This document shows positions 26,416-32,933 of a stretch of DNA of 33,135 nucleotides, one piece after another. Made by a program: the position numbers and the translations under genes. The notes beneath the pieces were generated by a model. The model had not been told where the DNA came from and made no database searches. It saw nothing but the letters and a program-made list of their open reading frames with translations. This DNA comes from Ruminococcus sp. (GTDB lineage: Bacteria; Bacillota; Clostridia; Oscillospirales; Ruminococcaceae), in assembly GCA_017513795.1 (NCBI GenBank), contig JAFXEJ010000159.1, forward strand, positions 1-33,135. Direction: 5' to 3'. The stretch's first letter is position 1. Each line of letters starts with the position of its first letter.

Positions 26416-26528
26416 GCATTGCCTGTATTTATTTTACATAAACTCTCTGCACTGAATAATTGACATTTTTCAGAGCATATGATATAATCACTTTTGAAGG
26501 GTACTGCATAACGGCAGGCGGTTCTCCC
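26416..26528. repeat. Left inverted-repeat arm of the toxin-antitoxin locus
   Basis: Outer 21 bases (26416-26436, GCATTGCCTGTATTTATTTT then A) match the reverse complement of 26814-26834 with one mismatch. Inside the arm, TTGACA, TGATATAAT, AAGGGTACTGC (26497-26507) and GCGGTTCTCCC (26518-26528) recur in the same order in the right arm (26723-26834) on the opposite strand. The outer part also resembles 8150-8182. Confidence 0.8.
26460..26488 (+). promoter_or_regulatory. Promoter of the putative toxin mRNA
   Basis: TTGACA (26460-26465), a 17-base spacer and TATAAT (26483-26488), TG-extended: consensus in both boxes. The start site is expected near 26496, giving a leader of about 52 bases. Confidence 0.88.
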
Positions 26529-26547
26529 GCAAGGGAGGTGATATACT
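26524..26547 (+). promoter_or_regulatory. Hairpin that hides the toxin ribosome-binding site
   Basis: CTCCC (26524-26528), GCAA tetraloop, GGGAG (26533-26537). The 3' arm is the Shine-Dalgarno sequence AGGGAGGTGAT, which is close to the perfect anti-16S complement. The GNRA loop makes the hairpin stable, so translation would be blocked in the folded mRNA, as in known type I toxin messages. Confidence 0.7.
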
Positions 26548-26643
26548 ATGACATTTTCTGAACTTTTTCAGTTCGTGATGATGTTCACCAGTGTTATCGC
26601 TCTTGTATATACGGTCACAAAAGACCATTTTGACAAGAACTAA
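26548..26643 (+). CDS. Putative type I toxin, 31-residue hydrophobic peptide
   Basis: The peptide has 31 residues: a short polar start (MTFSEL), one membrane helix (about 6-23, FQFVMMFTSVIALVYTV) and a charged tail (KDHFDKN). This is the plan of small membrane toxins of type I systems such as TxpA/BsrG and the holin-like toxin family; I do not claim homology to one of them. It is preceded by a near-perfect Shine-Dalgarno sequence ending seven bases upstream, locked in a hairpin, and by a consensus promoter. A convergent antisense RNA gene (26656-26754) lies just downstream. The island is monocistronic and bounded by repeats. Too small for most gene callers. It could also be a harmless small membrane peptide. 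Confidence 0.75.
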   Translation: MTFSELFQFVMMFTSVIALVYTVTKDHFDKN

Positions 26644-26655
26644 AGTTTCTTTTAC

Positions 26656-26709
26656 ATAAAAATAAAAGAAACACCGCCAAACCACTTCCAAAAGTTTACG
26701 GTGTTTCTT
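26656..26709 (-). terminator. Terminator of the antisense RNA
   Basis: An 11-bp stem (26666-26676 with 26699-26709) followed on the minus strand by TTATTTTTAT. On the plus strand the stem lacks a T-run. An alternative plus-strand hairpin GTTTCTTTTA/TAAAAGAAAC (26645-26672) lies right after the toxin stop. Confidence 0.75.
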
Positions 26710-26754
26710 AACACAAAAACATGGGAGAACCGCTTATCGCAGTACCCTTTTCAT
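26656..26754 (-). ncRNA. Putative antitoxin antisense RNA
   Basis: A consensus minus-strand promoter (26761-26789) predicts a start near 26754. The transcript would end at hairpin AAGAAACACCG/CGGTGTTTCTT (26709-26699 with 26676-26666), followed by TTATTTTTAT, so it is about 100 bases long. It contains no ribosome site or reading frame. It is convergent with the toxin message and would be antisense to its 3' untranslated region if that message runs through the weaker plus-strand side of the hairpin. Its first 30 bases copy the toxin leader (AAGGGTACTGC, GCGGTTCTCCC). Confidence 0.65.
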
Positions 26755-26834
26755 ATATTCATTATATCACATTATGAGCAGATTGTCAACTGCTTCTGAA
26801 AAAGTAATGTGTATAAAATAAATACAGGTAATGC
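26723..26834. repeat. Right inverted-repeat arm of the toxin-antitoxin locus
   Basis: Mirror of 26416-26528. On the minus strand it reads GCATTACCTG..., TTGACA, TGATATAAT, AAGGGTACTGC (26749-26739), GCGGTTCTCCC (26733-26723). Confidence 0.8.
26761..26789 (-). promoter_or_regulatory. Promoter of the antisense RNA
   Basis: On the minus strand TTGACA (26789-26784), a 17-base spacer and TATAAT (26766-26761), TG-extended. Consensus in both boxes, as in the toxin promoter. Confidence 0.88.
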
Positions 26835-26839
26835 ATGGA

Positions 26840-26865
26840 ACGCTTATTCACACCTGACCTTGATG
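26840..26865. repeat. 26-bp direct repeat, right copy
   Basis: Matches 26351-26376 with one difference, in the same orientation. Confidence 0.8.
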
Positions 26866-26904
26866 CATCGACAAAATTCTACATTACGAATTGTAAATAA
26901 AATA

Positions 26905-26933
26905 TTGCATTTTAAATAAAAAGGTGATATAAT
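26905..26933 (+). promoter_or_regulatory. Promoter of the ATPase/oxidoreductase operon
   Basis: TTGCAT (26905-26910), a 17-base spacer and TATAAT (26928-26933), TG-extended. It lies 33 bases before the ATPase ATG. Confidence 0.8.
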
Positions 26934-26966
26934 AGAAAGGTACAGACATTTTCCGTGGAGGATAAT

Positions 26967-27626
26967 ATGAAAAAGATCACAGTAATTACAGGTCACTACG
27001 GCAGCGGAAAGACTAATCTTTCTGTCAATCTTGCGGTGAAAGCCGCTCAGGAAGGAAAAAAAGTTACCGTTGTTGATCTCGACCTCGTTAACCCCTATTT
27101 CAGAACAGCGGATTTCAGGGAGATGTTCGCAGATATGGGAATTAAGCTTATTGCTCCCGATTTCGCCAACAGCAACCTTGATGTTCCGTCCATACAGTTC
27201 GATATCGAACAGCTCGCTAAAAGTGAGGGCTGTCTTATTATCGACGTCGGCGGAGATGACGCCGGAGCTTTCGCTCTCGGACGATTCGCTGAGGCTCTCA
27301 ACAGCTACGGGGATGAGCTTGATATGCTCTATGTGATCAATCAGCGGCGATACTTTACGGAAAACTCCGGTGAGGCTGTTTCACTTATGTTCGAGATTGA
27401 AAGAGCGGCACGCATGAAGCATACCGCTGTTGTCAACAACACGAATCTCGGCTGCGAGACTACACCGGAAATTATAGGCAGATCGGCTGAATTTGCAGAA
27501 CAGACAGCTGCTGCCGCAGGTCTGCCGCTGGCTTTTACAACCTGTCCGGAAGAACTTTGCGAACTTATGGATGTAAAGAATATTTTTCCTGTAAAGGTAT
27601 ATGTGAAGCCGCTGTGGGATTTATGA
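26967..27626 (+). CDS. MinD/ParA-like P-loop ATPase
   Basis: The product has 219 residues from ATG 26967, which follows GTGGAGGAT; a GTG at 26955 is inside that ribosome site. The sequence shows P-loop GHYGSGKT (9-16), VDLDLVNPYFRT (Walker A' type Asp region) and LIIDVGGDDAGAFALG (Walker B region). The fold is that of CobQ/CobB/MinD/ParA nucleotide-binding proteins. It lacks the deviant KGGxGKT motif, so it is not a true chromosome-partition ParA. Its place before a 2-oxoacid:ferredoxin oxidoreductase operon suggests a maturation or metallo-cluster role, but this is inference from neighbourhood. The protein ends VYVKPLWDL; a structured spacer follows. Confidence 0.85.
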   Translation: MKKITVITGHYGSGKTNLSVNLAVKAAQEGKKVTVVDLDLVNPYFRTADFREMFADMGIKLIAPDFANSNLDVPSIQFDIEQLAKSEGCLIIDVGGDDAGAFALGRFAEALNSYGDELDMLYVINQRRYFTENSGEAVSLMFEIERAARMKHTAVVNNTNLGCETTPEIIGRSAEFAEQTAAAAGLPLAFTTCPEELCELMDVKNIFPVKVYVKPLWDL

Positions 27627-27628
27627 TT

Positions 27629-27787
27629 ATTGCTCCCTCAATTAACTCTTGAAGAATTATATGAAGACTGGGGAGCAAAAGTTAAGGAAGAAAGATGAAG
27701 GAATACTGTCGTATTGCAAGGCTTTCTGACGCAGAATTTTGCTCTCCAGGCAAAATAGAAGGTTCAAGAGTTGGTTGGGGGAGCAAT
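27629..27787 (+). ncRNA. Structured intergenic RNA with nested long stems
   Basis: The 5' strand 27629-27653 pairs with 27763-27787 over 25 of 25 positions (three G.U pairs). Inside it, 27668-27680 pairs with 27737-27749 over 13 positions (one G.U). Further in, AGAAAG (27689-27694) pairs with CTTTCT (27722-27727), and AATAC-TGTC-GTATT (27702-27715) caps the structure. The stems share the core TTGCTCCC/GGGAGCAA, so two local hairpins (27630-27678 and 27738-27786) are an alternative. It begins three bases after the ATPase stop and ends 22 bases before the next start codon. It could be a regulatory leader for the oxidoreductase genes, a processing site or a MITE-like element. No known class recognised. 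Confidence 0.6.
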
Positions 27788-27809
27788 GTAAGAAAGAGTG
27801 GTGTTTATT

Positions 27810-28016
27810 TTGGCTAAAATGACTGTTATTACCGAACGCTGCAAGGGCTGCGGACTTTGTGTGACAGCCTGTCCTAAGAAGATCGTTTCCCTTCAGAAGG
27901 AAAAACGAAACAAAAAAGGATATTTCTACGCTGAGTGTACAGATATGGAGGCATGCATCGGCTGCGCAATGTGCGCTATGATGTGCCCTGACTGTGCTAT
28001 CGTTATTGAGAAATAA
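27810..28016 (+). CDS. korD: 2-oxoacid:ferredoxin oxidoreductase, ferredoxin-like delta subunit
   Basis: This is an electron-carrying subunit with two [4Fe-4S] clusters: CKGCGLCVTACP and CIGCAMCAMMCP, separated by the loop KKIVSLQKEKRNKKGYFYAE. I choose TTG 27810, giving MAKMTVITERCKG (68 residues), because family members usually begin MAK; alternatives are ATG 27819 and GTG 27798. No strong ribosome site precedes any of them, which hints at control by the upstream structured RNA. It passes electrons between the catalytic subunits and free ferredoxin. It is followed by the alpha subunit after 21 bases. Confidence 0.88.
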   Translation: MAKMTVITERCKGCGLCVTACPKKIVSLQKEKRNKKGYFYAECTDMEACIGCAMCAMMCPDCAIVIEK

Positions 28017-28037
28017 TTACGAAAGGAGCTTTTTGCT

Positions 28038-29096
28038 TTGGAAAGAAATCTTATGAAGGGCAACGAGGCTCTCGCAGAAGCTGCTATCCGTGCAGGCTGT
28101 AAGTGCTTCTTCGGTTACCCGATCACTCCCCAGACAGAGCTTGCCGCTTATATGGCAAAGCGCATGAATAAGGCAGGCGGCGTTTTTCTTCAGGCTGAGT
28201 CTGAGATCGCTGCTATCAATATGGTTCTCGGAGCTGCTTCAACCGGCGTCCGTGCAATGACTTCATCTTCATCTCCCGGACTTTCACTTAAGAGCGAGGG
28301 TATCTCATACATCGCTGGTTCTGATCTTCCGGCTGTTATCATCAACGTTCAGAGAGGCGGCCCTGGTCTCGGCGGAATCCAGCCCTCACAGGCTGACTAC
28401 TGGCAGGCTACAAAGGCTCTCGGCCACGGCGACTTCCACCTTATGGTATTCGCTCCTGCTTCCGTTCAGGAAATGGTAGACATGGTAGTTAAGGCATTCG
28501 ACAAGGCTGACCAGTACAGATGTCCGGCAATGATCCTTGCTGACGGACTTCTCGGTCAGATGATGGAGCCCGTTTCATTCCCTGAGATCAACCCTGATTC
28601 CCACGACAAGAGCAGCTGGGCTGCTACAGGTCACAAGGGCGAGAGAAAGCACCACATCATCAACTCTCTCTACCTCCAGCCTGATGAACTTGAAAAGTCA
28701 GTTGCTGACCGTTTTGAAAGATACGCTCAGATCAAGGAAAACGAAACAGACGCAGAGCTTTATCTCACTGAAGACTGCGATATCCTCCTCTGCGCATTCG
28801 GCGCTACAGCAAGAGTTGTAAAGTCTGCTGTAAACGAGGCAAGAGCTCAGGGTATCAAGGCAGGACTTTTCCGCCCCAAGACACTCTGGCCTTTCCCTGA
28901 AAAGGAACTCAACGAGGCTGCTAAGAACGCTAAGAAGCTTCTCAGCGTTGAAATGTCAATGGGTCAGATGATCGACGATATCAAGCTCGCTATCAACTGC
29001 TCAAAGCCTGTTGAATTCTACGGACGTACAGGCGGCGTTATTCCTACTCCTGCCGAGGTTCTGGCAGAAATCAAAAAAGTCGGAGGTGCTGAGTAA
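28038..29096 (+). CDS. korA: 2-oxoacid:ferredoxin oxidoreductase alpha subunit (Kor/Vor type)
   Basis: The product has 352 residues. The start is TTG 28038, with GAAAGGAG nine bases upstream; no ATG nearby has a site. The sequence shows the pyrimidine-binding domain GNEALAEAAIRAGCKCFFGYPITPQTE, ESEIAAINMVLGA, TSSSSPGLSLKSEG and RGGPGLGG, typical of the alpha subunit. The enzyme decarboxylates a 2-oxoacid to acyl-CoA with ferredoxin, or runs in reverse. Sequence alone does not separate 2-oxoglutarate (Kor) from branched-chain 2-oxoisovalerate (Vor). Ruminal Ruminococcus use reductive carboxylation of branched acids to make Val/Leu/Ile, so Vor is plausible; in that case the symbol would be vorB. 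The stop overlaps the next ATG by one base. Confidence 0.9.
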   Translation: MERNLMKGNEALAEAAIRAGCKCFFGYPITPQTELAAYMAKRMNKAGGVFLQAESEIAAINMVLGAASTGVRAMTSSSSPGLSLKSEGISYIAGSDLPAVIINVQRGGPGLGGIQPSQADYWQATKALGHGDFHLMVFAPASVQEMVDMVVKAFDKADQYRCPAMILADGLLGQMMEPVSFPEINPDSHDKSSWAATGHKGERKHHIINSLYLQPDELEKSVADRFERYAQIKENETDAELYLTEDCDILLCAFGATARVVKSAVNEARAQGIKAGLFRPKTLWPFPEKELNEAAKNAKKLLSVEMSMGQMIDDIKLAINCSKPVEFYGRTGGVIPTPAEVLAEIKKVGGAE

Positions 29097-29851
29097 TGGC
29101 TGTTGTATTTGAAAGACCTAAGGCTCTCCTTGATGTGCCTTTCCACTATTGCCCAGGATGTACTCACGGTATAGTTCACAGACTGGTTGCTGAAGTTCTT
29201 GATGAAATGGGTATCGAAGGCGAAACTGTCGGCGTATGTCCCGTTGGATGTTCCGTTATGGCTTACGATTATTTCGGCTGCGATATGATCGAAGCTCCTC
29301 ACGGACGTGCTCCGGCTGTTGCTACAGGCGTTAAGAGAACAAATCCTGATAAGTTCGTATTTACATATCAGGGCGACGGAGATCTTGCTGCTATCGGTAC
29401 TGCTGAAACAGTTCATTCCGCTACAAGAGGCGAGAATATCGTTGTAATCTTCATCAATAACACTATCTACGGTATGACAGGCGGTCAGATGGCTCCTACA
29501 ACTCTGCCCGGACAGGTTACACAGACAACTCCTTTCGGACGTGATCCTCAGCTTGCCGGATATCCCGTAAGAGTTTGCGAAATGCTTTCAACTCTCACAG
29601 GAACAGCGTATGCAGAGCGTGTTGCTGTAGACAGCGTTCCCCATATCCGTGAGGCTAAAAAGGCTATCAGAAAGGCTTTTGAAACTCAGAAGAACAAGAA
29701 GGGCTTCTCTATCGTTGAGGTTCTCTCTACTTGTCCTACAAACTGGGGACTTACTCCTGTTGAGGCATTAAAGAGACTTCAGGATGAAATGATTCCTTAT
29801 TATCCCCTTGGCGTATACAAGGATACTACAGCAGAGGAGGGCAACAAGTAA
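29096..29851 (+). CDS. korB: 2-oxoacid:ferredoxin oxidoreductase beta subunit (TPP-binding)
   Basis: The product has 251 residues. It binds thiamine diphosphate; the motif [20 protein letters not shown] ... [11 protein letters not shown] is intact. The N-terminal [10 protein letters not shown] contains the Cys pair seen in these beta subunits. It pairs with the alpha subunit to form the active site. The start overlaps the alpha stop (TAATG), and the end overlaps the gamma start in the same way, so translation of the three subunits is coupled. Confidence 0.92.
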   Translation: MAVVFERPKALLDVPFHYCPGCTHGIVHRLVAEVLDEMGIEGETVGVCPVGCSVMAYDYFGCDMIEAPHGRAPAVATGVKRTNPDKFVFTYQGDGDLAAIGTAETVHSATRGENIVVIFINNTIYGMTGGQMAPTTLPGQVTQTTPFGRDPQLAGYPVRVCEMLSTLTGTAYAERVAVDSVPHIREAKKAIRKAFETQKNKKGFSIVEVLSTCPTNWGLTPVEALKRLQDEMIPYYPLGVYKDTTAEEGNK

Positions 29852-30384
29852 TGGCTACAACTGAAATTCTTCTCGCAGGCTTCGGCGGACAGGGCGTTCT
29901 GTTCGCAGGAAAAATTCTTGCATACTGCGGTCTTATGGATAACAAGGAACTTTCATGGCTTCCTTCATACGGTCCGGAAATGAGAGGCGGTACAGCTAAC
30001 TGTTCCGTATGTATCTCAGATGAGCCTATCGGTTCTCCGCTTGTGCTCACTCCCGATATCCTTATCGCTATGAATCAGCCTTCTTTTGACAAGTTCATCG
30101 GTGATGTAAAGCCCGGCGGAAAGGTATTCTATGACAGCACTCTTATTGAGGCAGACTGCTCAAGAACTGACATCGAAATTTTCCCTGTTGCTTCTTCACA
30201 GCTCGCTGATGATAACGCTCTCAAGGGCGGTTCAAATATCATTCTTCTCGGCAAGGTTATCAAGGAAACAGGCGTGTTCTCTCTTGAGACAATGAAAAAG
30301 GCTATTGAAAAGGTTGTTCCTCCTTCAAAGGCTCAGCTTATTCCTAATAACTTCAAGGCTATTGAACTTGGTATGAATTCCTGA
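29851..30384 (+). CDS. korC: 2-oxoacid:ferredoxin oxidoreductase gamma subunit
   Basis: The product has 177 residues and a CoA-binding, Rossmann-like domain with [20 protein letters not shown] at the start, and [13 protein letters not shown] in the middle, both characteristic of the gamma subunit. It completes the KorABCD (or Vor) complex. The ATG overlaps the beta stop by one base. A terminator follows 14 bases after the stop. Nothing is missing. Confidence 0.92.
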   Translation: MATTEILLAGFGGQGVLFAGKILAYCGLMDNKELSWLPSYGPEMRGGTANCSVCISDEPIGSPLVLTPDILIAMNQPSFDKFIGDVKPGGKVFYDSTLIEADCSRTDIEIFPVASSQLADDNALKGGSNIILLGKVIKETGVFSLETMKKAIEKVVPPSKAQLIPNNFKAIELGMNS

Positions 30385-30397
30385 TATAACAAAAAAA

Positions 30398-30421
30398 CTC
30401 CCGTTTTTCGGGGGTTTTTTT
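30398..30421 (+). terminator. Terminator of the oxidoreductase operon
   Basis: CTCCCG (30398-30403), loop TTTTT, CGGGGG (30409-30414), then seven T. Confidence 0.9.
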
Positions 30422-30422
30422 A

Positions 30423-30575
30423 ATGCGTAATTCGTAATTCGTAATGCGTAATTATTGTGTCGGCATTCGCCGACGGATTGAAGATTGTTTTGATGACGAT
30501 TTGTAGGGACGACCATTGGTCGTCCGTGAGGATTCATCGGGAATTATGTGGGACGGCGTCTCGACGTCCCACATA
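30423..30575. repeat. Interspersed repeat B, copy 1
   Basis: Contains tandem CGTAATTCGTAATT-like units, then GTGTCGGCATTCGCCGACGG, GATGACGATTTG, GGATTCATCGGGAATTATG and the hairpin GTGGGACG...CGTCCCAC. It closely matches 32934-33060 and shares its hairpin with 8076-8102. No coding signal. Confidence 0.8.
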
Positions 30576-30589
30576 ATGTGAAAATGACC

Positions 30590-30633
30590 GGTATAAAATT
30601 TGTTACCACGAGCGAATGGCAAGTTCAGCAACG
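30590..30633. repeat. 44-bp repeat C, copy 1
   Basis: From GGTATAAAATTTG to CAGCAACG, including CCACGAGCGAATGGCAAG. It matches 30775-30818 with two differences. Its core is the reverse complement of 7868-7883. Confidence 0.85.
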
Positions 30634-30668
30634 CACATGGAACGTGATTCGGGGGCACCGCTGGTGCC
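30629..30668. repeat. Inverted partial copy of the 52-bp repeat
   Basis: CACATGGAACGTG-ATTCGGGGGCACCGCTGGTGCC corresponds to the reverse complement of the first half of 7802-7853. Confidence 0.7.
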
Positions 30669-30774
30669 TTTGATTTCTATCGTATGCGAAAGCAGACTGC
30701 CGCTTTGTACAGAGTGAGTGCGTTTACGCACGAAAACGTGAACAGGGTGCAGTGTCACGCAGTTAAAAATGTTC

Positions 30775-30876
30775 GGCATAAAATTTGTTCCCACGAGCGA
30801 ATGGCAAGTTCAGCAACGTACAGAGGAATGTGCGGAACGCACATGGGAACGTGAACAGGGTGCAGCGTCACGCTGC
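30775..30876. repeat. 44-bp repeat C copy 2, partial 52-bp repeat and hairpin
   Basis: 30775-30818 repeats 30590-30633. Then ACAGAGGAATGTGCGG and GCACATGGGAACGTG repeat the second half of 7802-7853 in inverted orientation. The stretch GTGAACAGGGTGCAG.GTCACGC also occurs at 30738-30760. The hairpin GCAGCG-TCA-CGCTGC (30862-30876) touches the stop of the next, minus-strand gene and may end its transcript. Confidence 0.75.
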
Positions 30877-31800
30877 TTAGCGGCGATGACCGCCGCCGCC
30901 ATGTCCGCCGCCGCCGGAACGTCCGCCGCCACCGGAACGCATACCGCCGCCGCTGCTGTTTGACTCGATCTTCCGCTTTGTAACGTAGCTTCTGATGAAT
31001 GTGTCAGACTGCTCAGTAAGACGGCTTTCCTCGTGCGATACATATACACCTGGATTCGTGCTGTTCTTGAATTTATATGCTTTCTTTATGCTGAAATATG
31101 TGATTATAGCTGCAACTGTACCAATTGCCGCCGATATGAGAAGCACCAGAAGGTTGGATGATGCCGGTCTGTCCTTCGAAACAATGAACTCTCCGCCTTT
31201 GTAGTAGAAGTATTTATCGGTTACTTTATCATGATATGTAGAGAAAAGTCCAGGTTTTTTCTTTTCATATTTCTCTATCTGACGGAAAAATTCTATTACT
31301 GCACGCTCAGCCTCGTCAGGTTGAACTTCTTCACCGCCGGAGGGAAGATAATTGTCAAGACTGCTGAAAATAGCATCAAGATTCTTCTGATAAAGCAGAA
31401 CAGCCTTTCCGCTGGTGGATATCCAGTCAAGGGGAGAGCTGACACCGGAAAGATCCATTAGATATAAGATTCCATCTGTGTCCTTGCCGCAATTAGCATC
31501 GTAATAATCGGCACAGAAGTCTTCAGTGCTCTTTTCGTTATACCTATAGATTCCGTTTAAATACACGATAATATTCATTTCAAGCTTTTCTGAGTAATCT
31601 TCAGCAAGTTCGTTAAGCTTATCAAGTGTATCCTCGTCATCGTCGAAAATTCCGGCATCGTCGATTACACAGCTCTTGCTTGAATCGCCGTCAAATCCCT
31701 TGCCGATATTCTTTGGCTTTTTGAGAACAAGATTGTATACGACCAAACCGGCAAGAATCAGCGAAATTACCGGAATTATAACAAATAATTTCTTTTTCAT
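30877..31800 (-). CDS. TPM-domain membrane protein with glycine-rich tail
   Basis: The product has 307 residues: a membrane anchor (about 5-24), a TPM (TLP18.3/Psb32/MOLO-1) domain (about 44-180) with VIDDAGIFDDDEDTLDKLNELAEDY and DGILYLMDLSG, a second helix (about 215-237), a cytoplasmic part, and a tail rich in Gly with RSGGGG and HGGGG units (285-307). TPM domains occur in bacterial membrane proteins often called phosphatases; the true activity here is unknown. The ATG at 31800 overlaps the upstream zinc-ribbon gene by four bases. The two are expected to act together at the membrane. Confidence 0.85.
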   Translation of the reverse strand: MKKKLFVIIPVISLILAGLVVYNLVLKKPKNIGKGFDGDSSKSCVIDDAGIFDDDEDTLDKLNELAEDYSEKLEMNIIVYLNGIYRYNEKSTEDFCADYYDANCGKDTDGILYLMDLSGVSSPLDWISTSGKAVLLYQKNLDAIFSSLDNYLPSGGEEVQPDEAERAVIEFFRQIEKYEKKKPGLFSTYHDKVTDKYFYYKGGEFIVSKDRPASSNLLVLLISAAIGTVAAIITYFSIKKAYKFKNSTNPGVYVSHEESRLTEQSDTFIRSYVTKRKIESNSSGGGMRSGGGGRSGGGGHGGGGHRR

Positions 31801-32858
31801 CCGAACAACAGACCTCCCAGCAGATAAATTGCGGCAGTAATGCCGATTCCTAACGCTGTGCAGAACATACGCAGCTTCGCCTTGTCAAGCGGAGGTGTGC
31901 CGGCAAGCTTTCCTGTCTGACCGTTTATAGCAAATTCGTAAATCTTGTTATTATAATTATACGTCATGAACCATACCGGAAGCATCATGTATTCCCAGTC
32001 GGTTTTCAGGATGTTGTACTGCTCTGAACTTACGGCAAGTGACGAATATGAACCGATACTGTCACGGACAACCTTTTTTCCAGCCTGAGAAGCACGGCTT
32101 TTTACTCTCGGAAATACCTGTGCCTTGTCAACGTCATACTTATCAGCGAAAAATCCGGTGAGGTATGTCATTGAAAACGGCTGGAGCTCGTCGTAATTGA
32201 ATGGCTCAATGGATTCCATAAGCAGATCTTCGATCTTGCTTTCGCCGTCTGCCGGAATGCCGTTAACGATGATATTTCCACGTCTTACGACGTTATATTC
32301 CTTTGTTTCAGTATAGCGGTAGCTTCCCGATGTCCATGAACGGACAGTCTTTCCGATAGCAGTAAAATCTGCTTTTACATCGCAGTCTGCAACCCAGAAA
32401 GGAACGTAAAGTCCGGTAACTTTATCAAGCTGCTGCTCTGATCTGAAATCATCGGGAACAAAGTGCCTTTTCTGTACCCATTTTCTGAATGTGTCAAGTG
32501 CACGATCTTTGTTGAATTTAAAGGCGATTATCTTGCTCGGCTTATACTCGCCGGTGAGCTTTCCTGACAGAATTACAGGATTGTGGCAGTAGTAGCAGAA
32601 AAGTGCGGTCTGCTGGTCATCGCACATGATCTGTGCTCCGCAGCTTGCGCAGTGGTAGAGATTTGTATGCTCCTCAAATTCGTTCTGAGTCTGTATTTCG
32701 GCTTCGGTAGGAGTTGTTTCGCCGTAAGCTTCGTTTATTTTTTTGAGCTCATCCTCGGTAAAGCTGCTGAGACAGAATTCACAGCTGAGTTTCTGGCTTT
32801 CCGGATCGAATTTCAGGTCGGCATCGCAGTTCGGACATTTATATTCTATAGCTTCCAA
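31797..32858 (-). CDS. Zinc-ribbon membrane protein, partner of the TPM protein
   Basis: The product has 353 residues. Two zinc ribbons are visible: Cys8-Cys11/Cys26-Cys29 and Cys70-Cys73/Cys88-Cys91. They are followed by a long domain with YVPFWVADCDVKADF, FNYDELQPFSMTYLTGFFADKYD and LPVWFMTYNYNNKIYEFAINGQTGKL, and one C-terminal membrane helix (about 332-351). This plan resembles TFIIB-type zinc-ribbon membrane proteins that often sit beside TPM proteins in Clostridia. The start is TTG 32858 with AAGGAGTG ten bases upstream. No enzymatic motif is seen; its job is unknown. Confidence 0.82.
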   Translation of the reverse strand: MEAIEYKCPNCDADLKFDPESQKLSCEFCLSSFTEDELKKINEAYGETTPTEAEIQTQNEFEEHTNLYHCASCGAQIMCDDQQTALFCYYCHNPVILSGKLTGEYKPSKIIAFKFNKDRALDTFRKWVQKRHFVPDDFRSEQQLDKVTGLYVPFWVADCDVKADFTAIGKTVRSWTSGSYRYTETKEYNVVRRGNIIVNGIPADGESKIEDLLMESIEPFNYDELQPFSMTYLTGFFADKYDVDKAQVFPRVKSRASQAGKKVVRDSIGSYSSLAVSSEQYNILKTDWEYMMLPVWFMTYNYNNKIYEFAINGQTGKLAGTPPLDKAKLRMFCTALGIGITAAIYLLGGLLFG

Positions 32859-32892
32859 TGGGTTTCACTCCTTATATACAGTATAATATCTT

Positions 32893-32921
32893 ATGATAAC
32901 ATATTTTTCCGGATTTTGCAA
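32893..32921 (-). promoter_or_regulatory. Promoter of the zinc-ribbon/TPM operon
   Basis: On the minus strand TTGCAA (32921-32916), a 17-base spacer and TATCAT (32898-32893), about 27 bases before the TTG start site region. Confidence 0.6.
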
Positions 32922-32933
32922 GACCTTTAATTT

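Noticed and set aside
26497..26749. Calling the toxin locus a true Fst/par system
   Set aside because: In Fst/par the repeats make the two RNAs complementary; here the shared 5' segments are in inverted orientation on the DNA, so the two RNAs carry the same sense sequence. The peptide is also not Fst-like.
30423..30460. Short tandem CGTAATT units that might suggest a CRISPR or microsatellite array
   Set aside because: Units are 7-9 bases, imperfect and without spacers of constant size; they are part of an interspersed repeat.
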